Below are positions 62,069 through 64,000 of a DNA stretch of 64,000 nucleotides, piece by piece. Both the position numbers and the translations under genes were made by a program. The notes beneath the pieces were generated by a model. It saw only the letters and a list, made by a program, of their open reading frames with translations. It was not told the DNA's origin and did not search any database. The stretch lies in contig CAWUXE010000006.1 in NCBI GenBank assembly GCA_963926475.1, positions 1 through 64,000 of the forward strand. Reading direction: 5' to 3'. Origin of the DNA: UBA2040 sp002384725 (GTDB lineage: Bacteria; Bacteroidota; Bacteroidia; Flavobacteriales_D; Crocinitomicaceae). How positions within the stretch are numbered: position 1 is the first letter of the stretch; every line of letters starts with the position of its first letter.

Positions 62069-62260
62069 TTACATTTCTGCACTTTGCATTCTTTGCTTGT
62101 AAGCAGCTTTGATACGTTGTTGACGGTCATCAATTGAAGGCTTACGAAATTCTTTACGCGAACGCAATTCTTTCATAACTCCAGTTTTGTCAAACTTCTT
62201 CTTGTAACGCTTCAAGGCTCTTTCGATGTTTTCACCTTCTTTTACTGGTACTATTAACAT
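62069..62260 (-). CDS. rpsU: 30S ribosomal protein S21
   Basis: 63 residues: MLIVPVKEGENIERALKRYKKKFDKTG is diagnostic. Tyr54 is present; from memory, this position in the Flavobacterium johnsoniae protein contacts the anti-Shine-Dalgarno end of 16S rRNA. The 20 bases before the ATG contain no Shine-Dalgarno sequence. It has its own optimal promoter and terminator. Confidence 0.97.
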   Translation of the reverse strand: MLIVPVKEGENIERALKRYKKKFDKTGVMKELRSRKEFRKPSIDDRQQRIKAAYKQRMQSAEM

Positions 62261-62292
62261 ATTCTATAAGTATTTAAATCAATTTGGGACGG

Positions 62293-62322
62293 CAAATGTA
62301 CGGGTAATTCCATAAAATGCAA
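62293..62322 (-). promoter_or_regulatory. rpsU promoter
   Basis: Minus-strand TTG (62320-62322), 19 bases, TACATTTGC (-7 box 62293-62300), the same geometry and -7 sequence as the tRNA-tuf promoter. Predicted leader about 27 bases. It lies 3 bases after the end of the acyl-CoA dehydrogenase gene. Confidence 0.72.
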
Positions 62323-62325
62323 TAA

Positions 62326-63465
62326 CTATTTTAAAATTTCTCTTGAAATAACTAATTTTTGTATTTCAGAGGTTCCTTCACCGATAGTGCAAAGTTTCGC
62401 ATCGCGGTAAAATTTCTCAACTGGAAAATCTTTTGTGTATCCATATCCACCGAATATTTGAACCGCATCATTGGCTACTTCACAAGCTACTTCTGAGACA
62501 TAATATTTAGCTATAGCTGATTCTTTTGTCAAATTCTTTCCTGTGTTTTTCAAGAATGCGGATTGATTCAACAACAATTCAGATGCTTCGATCTTCGTCG
62601 CCATATCGGCCAATTTGAAACCAATCGCTTGAAATTGTGCGATTGGTTTTCCGAACTGCTCTCTTTCTTTCGCATATTTTATGGATGCTTCAAATGCTCC
62701 TTTTGCAATTCCTAATGCCAATGCTCCAATTGAAATTCTACCACCATCTAAGACTTGCATAGCTTGAACGAATCCATCTCCCTCTTTACCAATTAAGTTT
62801 TCGGCTGGAATTCGACAATTGTCGAAAATCAATTCGCATGTTTCTGAAGCGCGCATTCCTAATTTATTTTCTTTTTTCCCAGCTGTAAATCCTTTTGTTC
62901 CTTGTTCAACTATAAAAGCAGACATTCCTCTGGAGTCGCCTTTTTCGCCTGTTCGAGCAATAACAACAGTAACATCACCTGATTTACCGTGTGTGATAAA
63001 ATTCTTTGAACCATTCAATACCCACTCATTTCCTTCAAGAACCGCAGTTGTATTCATTCCTCCTGCATCAGAACCTGTTCCAGTTTCTGTCAATCCCCAT
63101 GCGCCAATCCATTCAGCTGTGGCTAATTTGGGTAAGTATTTCATTTTTTGTTCTTCGCTACCGTGGTAATATATATGTCCAGTGCACAAAGAGTTATGTG
63201 CCGCAACGGATAAACCGATTGAGCCACAAACTTTTGCAATTTCAGAAACCACAGTAATGTATTCGAAATAAGTGAAACCTGAGCCTCCATATTTTTCCGG
63301 AATAAAAACACCCATTAATCCTAATTCACCCAATTTTTTAAATACTTGCACGGGGAATTCTTGGGATTCATCCCATTCCATAAAGTGCGGACGGATTTCT
63401 TTCTCAGCAAAATCGCGAATCATTTGCGCGATCATTTTTTGATTTTCGTTTTGGTCGAAGTTCAT
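62326..63465 (-). CDS. Acyl-CoA dehydrogenase
   Basis: An FAD enzyme of fatty-acid or branched-chain acyl-CoA oxidation, 379 residues. Signatures: WGLTETGTGSDAGGMNTTA (FAD site), GSKNFITHG, KLGMRASETCELIFDNCRIP, ending in DAVQIFGGYGYTKDFPVEKFYRDAKLCTIGEGTSEIQ with the catalytic Glu at about 363 (SCAD/butyryl-type position). Chain specificity not readable. 7 bases after apt. Confidence 0.94.
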   Translation of the reverse strand: MNFDQNENQKMIAQMIRDFAEKEIRPHFMEWDESQEFPVQVFKKLGELGLMGVFIPEKYGGSGFTYFEYITVVSEIAKVCGSIGLSVAAHNSLCTGHIYYHGSEEQKMKYLPKLATAEWIGAWGLTETGTGSDAGGMNTTAVLEGNEWVLNGSKNFITHGKSGDVTVVIARTGEKGDSRGMSAFIVEQGTKGFTAGKKENKLGMRASETCELIFDNCRIPAENLIGKEGDGFVQAMQVLDGGRISIGALALGIAKGAFEASIKYAKEREQFGKPIAQFQAIGFKLADMATKIEASELLLNQSAFLKNTGKNLTKESAIAKYYVSEVACEVANDAVQIFGGYGYTKDFPVEKFYRDAKLCTIGEGTSEIQKLVISREILK

Positions 63466-63472
63466 TAAACAT

Positions 63473-64000
63473 TTAGTAATTAATTACTGCGTCAATATTA
63501 TCAGAAAAGCCTTTTATTTTCTCTTTTCCATTTAAAAAATCTAAAGAAACGAGGAAGTTGAATCCTGCTACTTTCCCTCCACACTTTTCAATAAGATTTG
63601 CAGCTGCTGAAGCGGAGCCACCTGTGGCTAATAAGTCGTCGTGGATTAATACCCGCTGACCTTCACTCACTGCATCGATGTGCATTTCGATTTCAGCACT
63701 ACCGTATTCTAGGTCATAAGAATGACTGATTTTATCATACGGCAGTTTGCCTTTCTTTCTAATCATGATAAATGGCACACCTAATTTCATTGCCAAAGGG
63801 TATCCGAATAAAAATCCACGACTTTCTATACCTGCAACGGCATCAATATTCTGCGTTGCATAAGAATTGTGCAAGTCGTCCACAATGTCATTTGACAAAA
63901 CGGGGTCTTTCATTATCGGCGTAATGTCCTTAAAAACAATACCTTTCTTCGGGAAATCCACCACATCACGTATGGCAGATTTAATTCTTTTTTCAAGCAT
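63473..64000 (-). CDS. apt: Adenine phosphoribosyltransferase
   Basis: Salvages adenine to AMP with PRPP. 175 residues, full family length. PRPP loop VLIHDDLLATGGSASA, GIESRGFLFGYPLA, and the IRKKGKLPYDK flexible loop. The ATG is the last three bases of the window; it matches the usual family start, but an upstream start outside the window cannot be excluded. Upstream gene of a unit with the acyl-CoA dehydrogenase. Confidence 0.95.
   Translation of the reverse strand: MLEKRIKSAIRDVVDFPKKGIVFKDITPIMKDPVLSNDIVDDLHNSYATQNIDAVAGIESRGFLFGYPLAMKLGVPFIMIRKKGKLPYDKISHSYDLEYGSAEIEMHIDAVSEGQRVLIHDDLLATGGSASAAANLIEKCGGKVAGFNFLVSLDFLNGKEKIKGFSDNIDAVINY

Noticed and set aside
1..64000. CRISPR arrays, insertion sequences, prophage, toxin-antitoxin or defence modules
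   Set aside because: No spaced direct repeats, transposases, terminal inverted repeats with target duplications or defence domains were recognised by eye; the gene order is core chromosomal.

Overview
The window looks like core chromosome of a low-G+C member of the Bacteroidota, most likely order Flavobacteriales and near Fluviicola/Crocinitomicaceae. That placement is an inference from gene content. The evidence is six type IX secretion (T9SS) cargo proteins with type A or type B (gliding-motility-associated) C-terminal sorting domains, a complete Na+-NQR operon, promoters of the Bacteroidota form TTG-N19..24-TAnnTTTG, few Shine-Dalgarno sequences, and short AT-rich intergenic spaces. I see no prophage, insertion sequence, CRISPR array or integron. 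No gene-free stretch exceeds 300 bases; the longest is 12583-12860.

Layout. 1-9.1 kb: an outward-facing strong promoter at the left edge, a DjlA-like J-domain protein, htpG, an SDR dehydrogenase with a T9SS cargo, a DUF1573 protein, a Nudix hydrolase divergent from pyrE, an SRPBCC protein and birA. 9.1-12.6 kb: rsfS-ftsH-DUF2007-cdsA. 12.6-16.4 kb: a Lys-rich secreted peptide, a frameshifted small gene, xth, a CoA-transferase, a GNAT and a membrane protein. 16.4-37.8 kb: an envelope and secretion-rich region with T9SS cargos, an M42 peptidase, a GT-C-like membrane protein, a nitronate monooxygenase-like oxidoreductase followed by an M16 peptidase pair, a heptosyltransferase-like GT9, another GNAT and a small beta-barrel. 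37.9-44.0 kb: nqrABCDEF. 44.1-47.6 kb: apaG, a TPR gene split by a frameshift, and pruA. 47.7-60.7 kb: the classical block tRNA-Thr/Tyr/Gly/Thr-tuf-tRNA-Trp-secE-nusG-rplKAJL-rpoBC on the minus strand. 60.8-64.0 kb: rpsU-xerC-hpf, an acyl-CoA dehydrogenase and apt.

How the parts relate. The right third is transcription, translation and ribosome control: elongation factor, stalk and L1/L11 proteins, RNA polymerase, S21 and hibernation factor. RsfS is a second ribosome-silencing factor. Nqr supplies a sodium-motive force. The middle third is cell surface and secretion. I found no convincing new multi-gene system. The most interesting signals are regulatory or structural: two GACA-N3-TGTC palindromes 21 bp apart upstream of htpG, a recurrent TAnnTTTG-N4-start-codon arrangement that suggests leaderless mRNAs, two genes broken at poly-A runs, and unusual terminator arrangements beside tRNA-Trp, xerC and rpoC.
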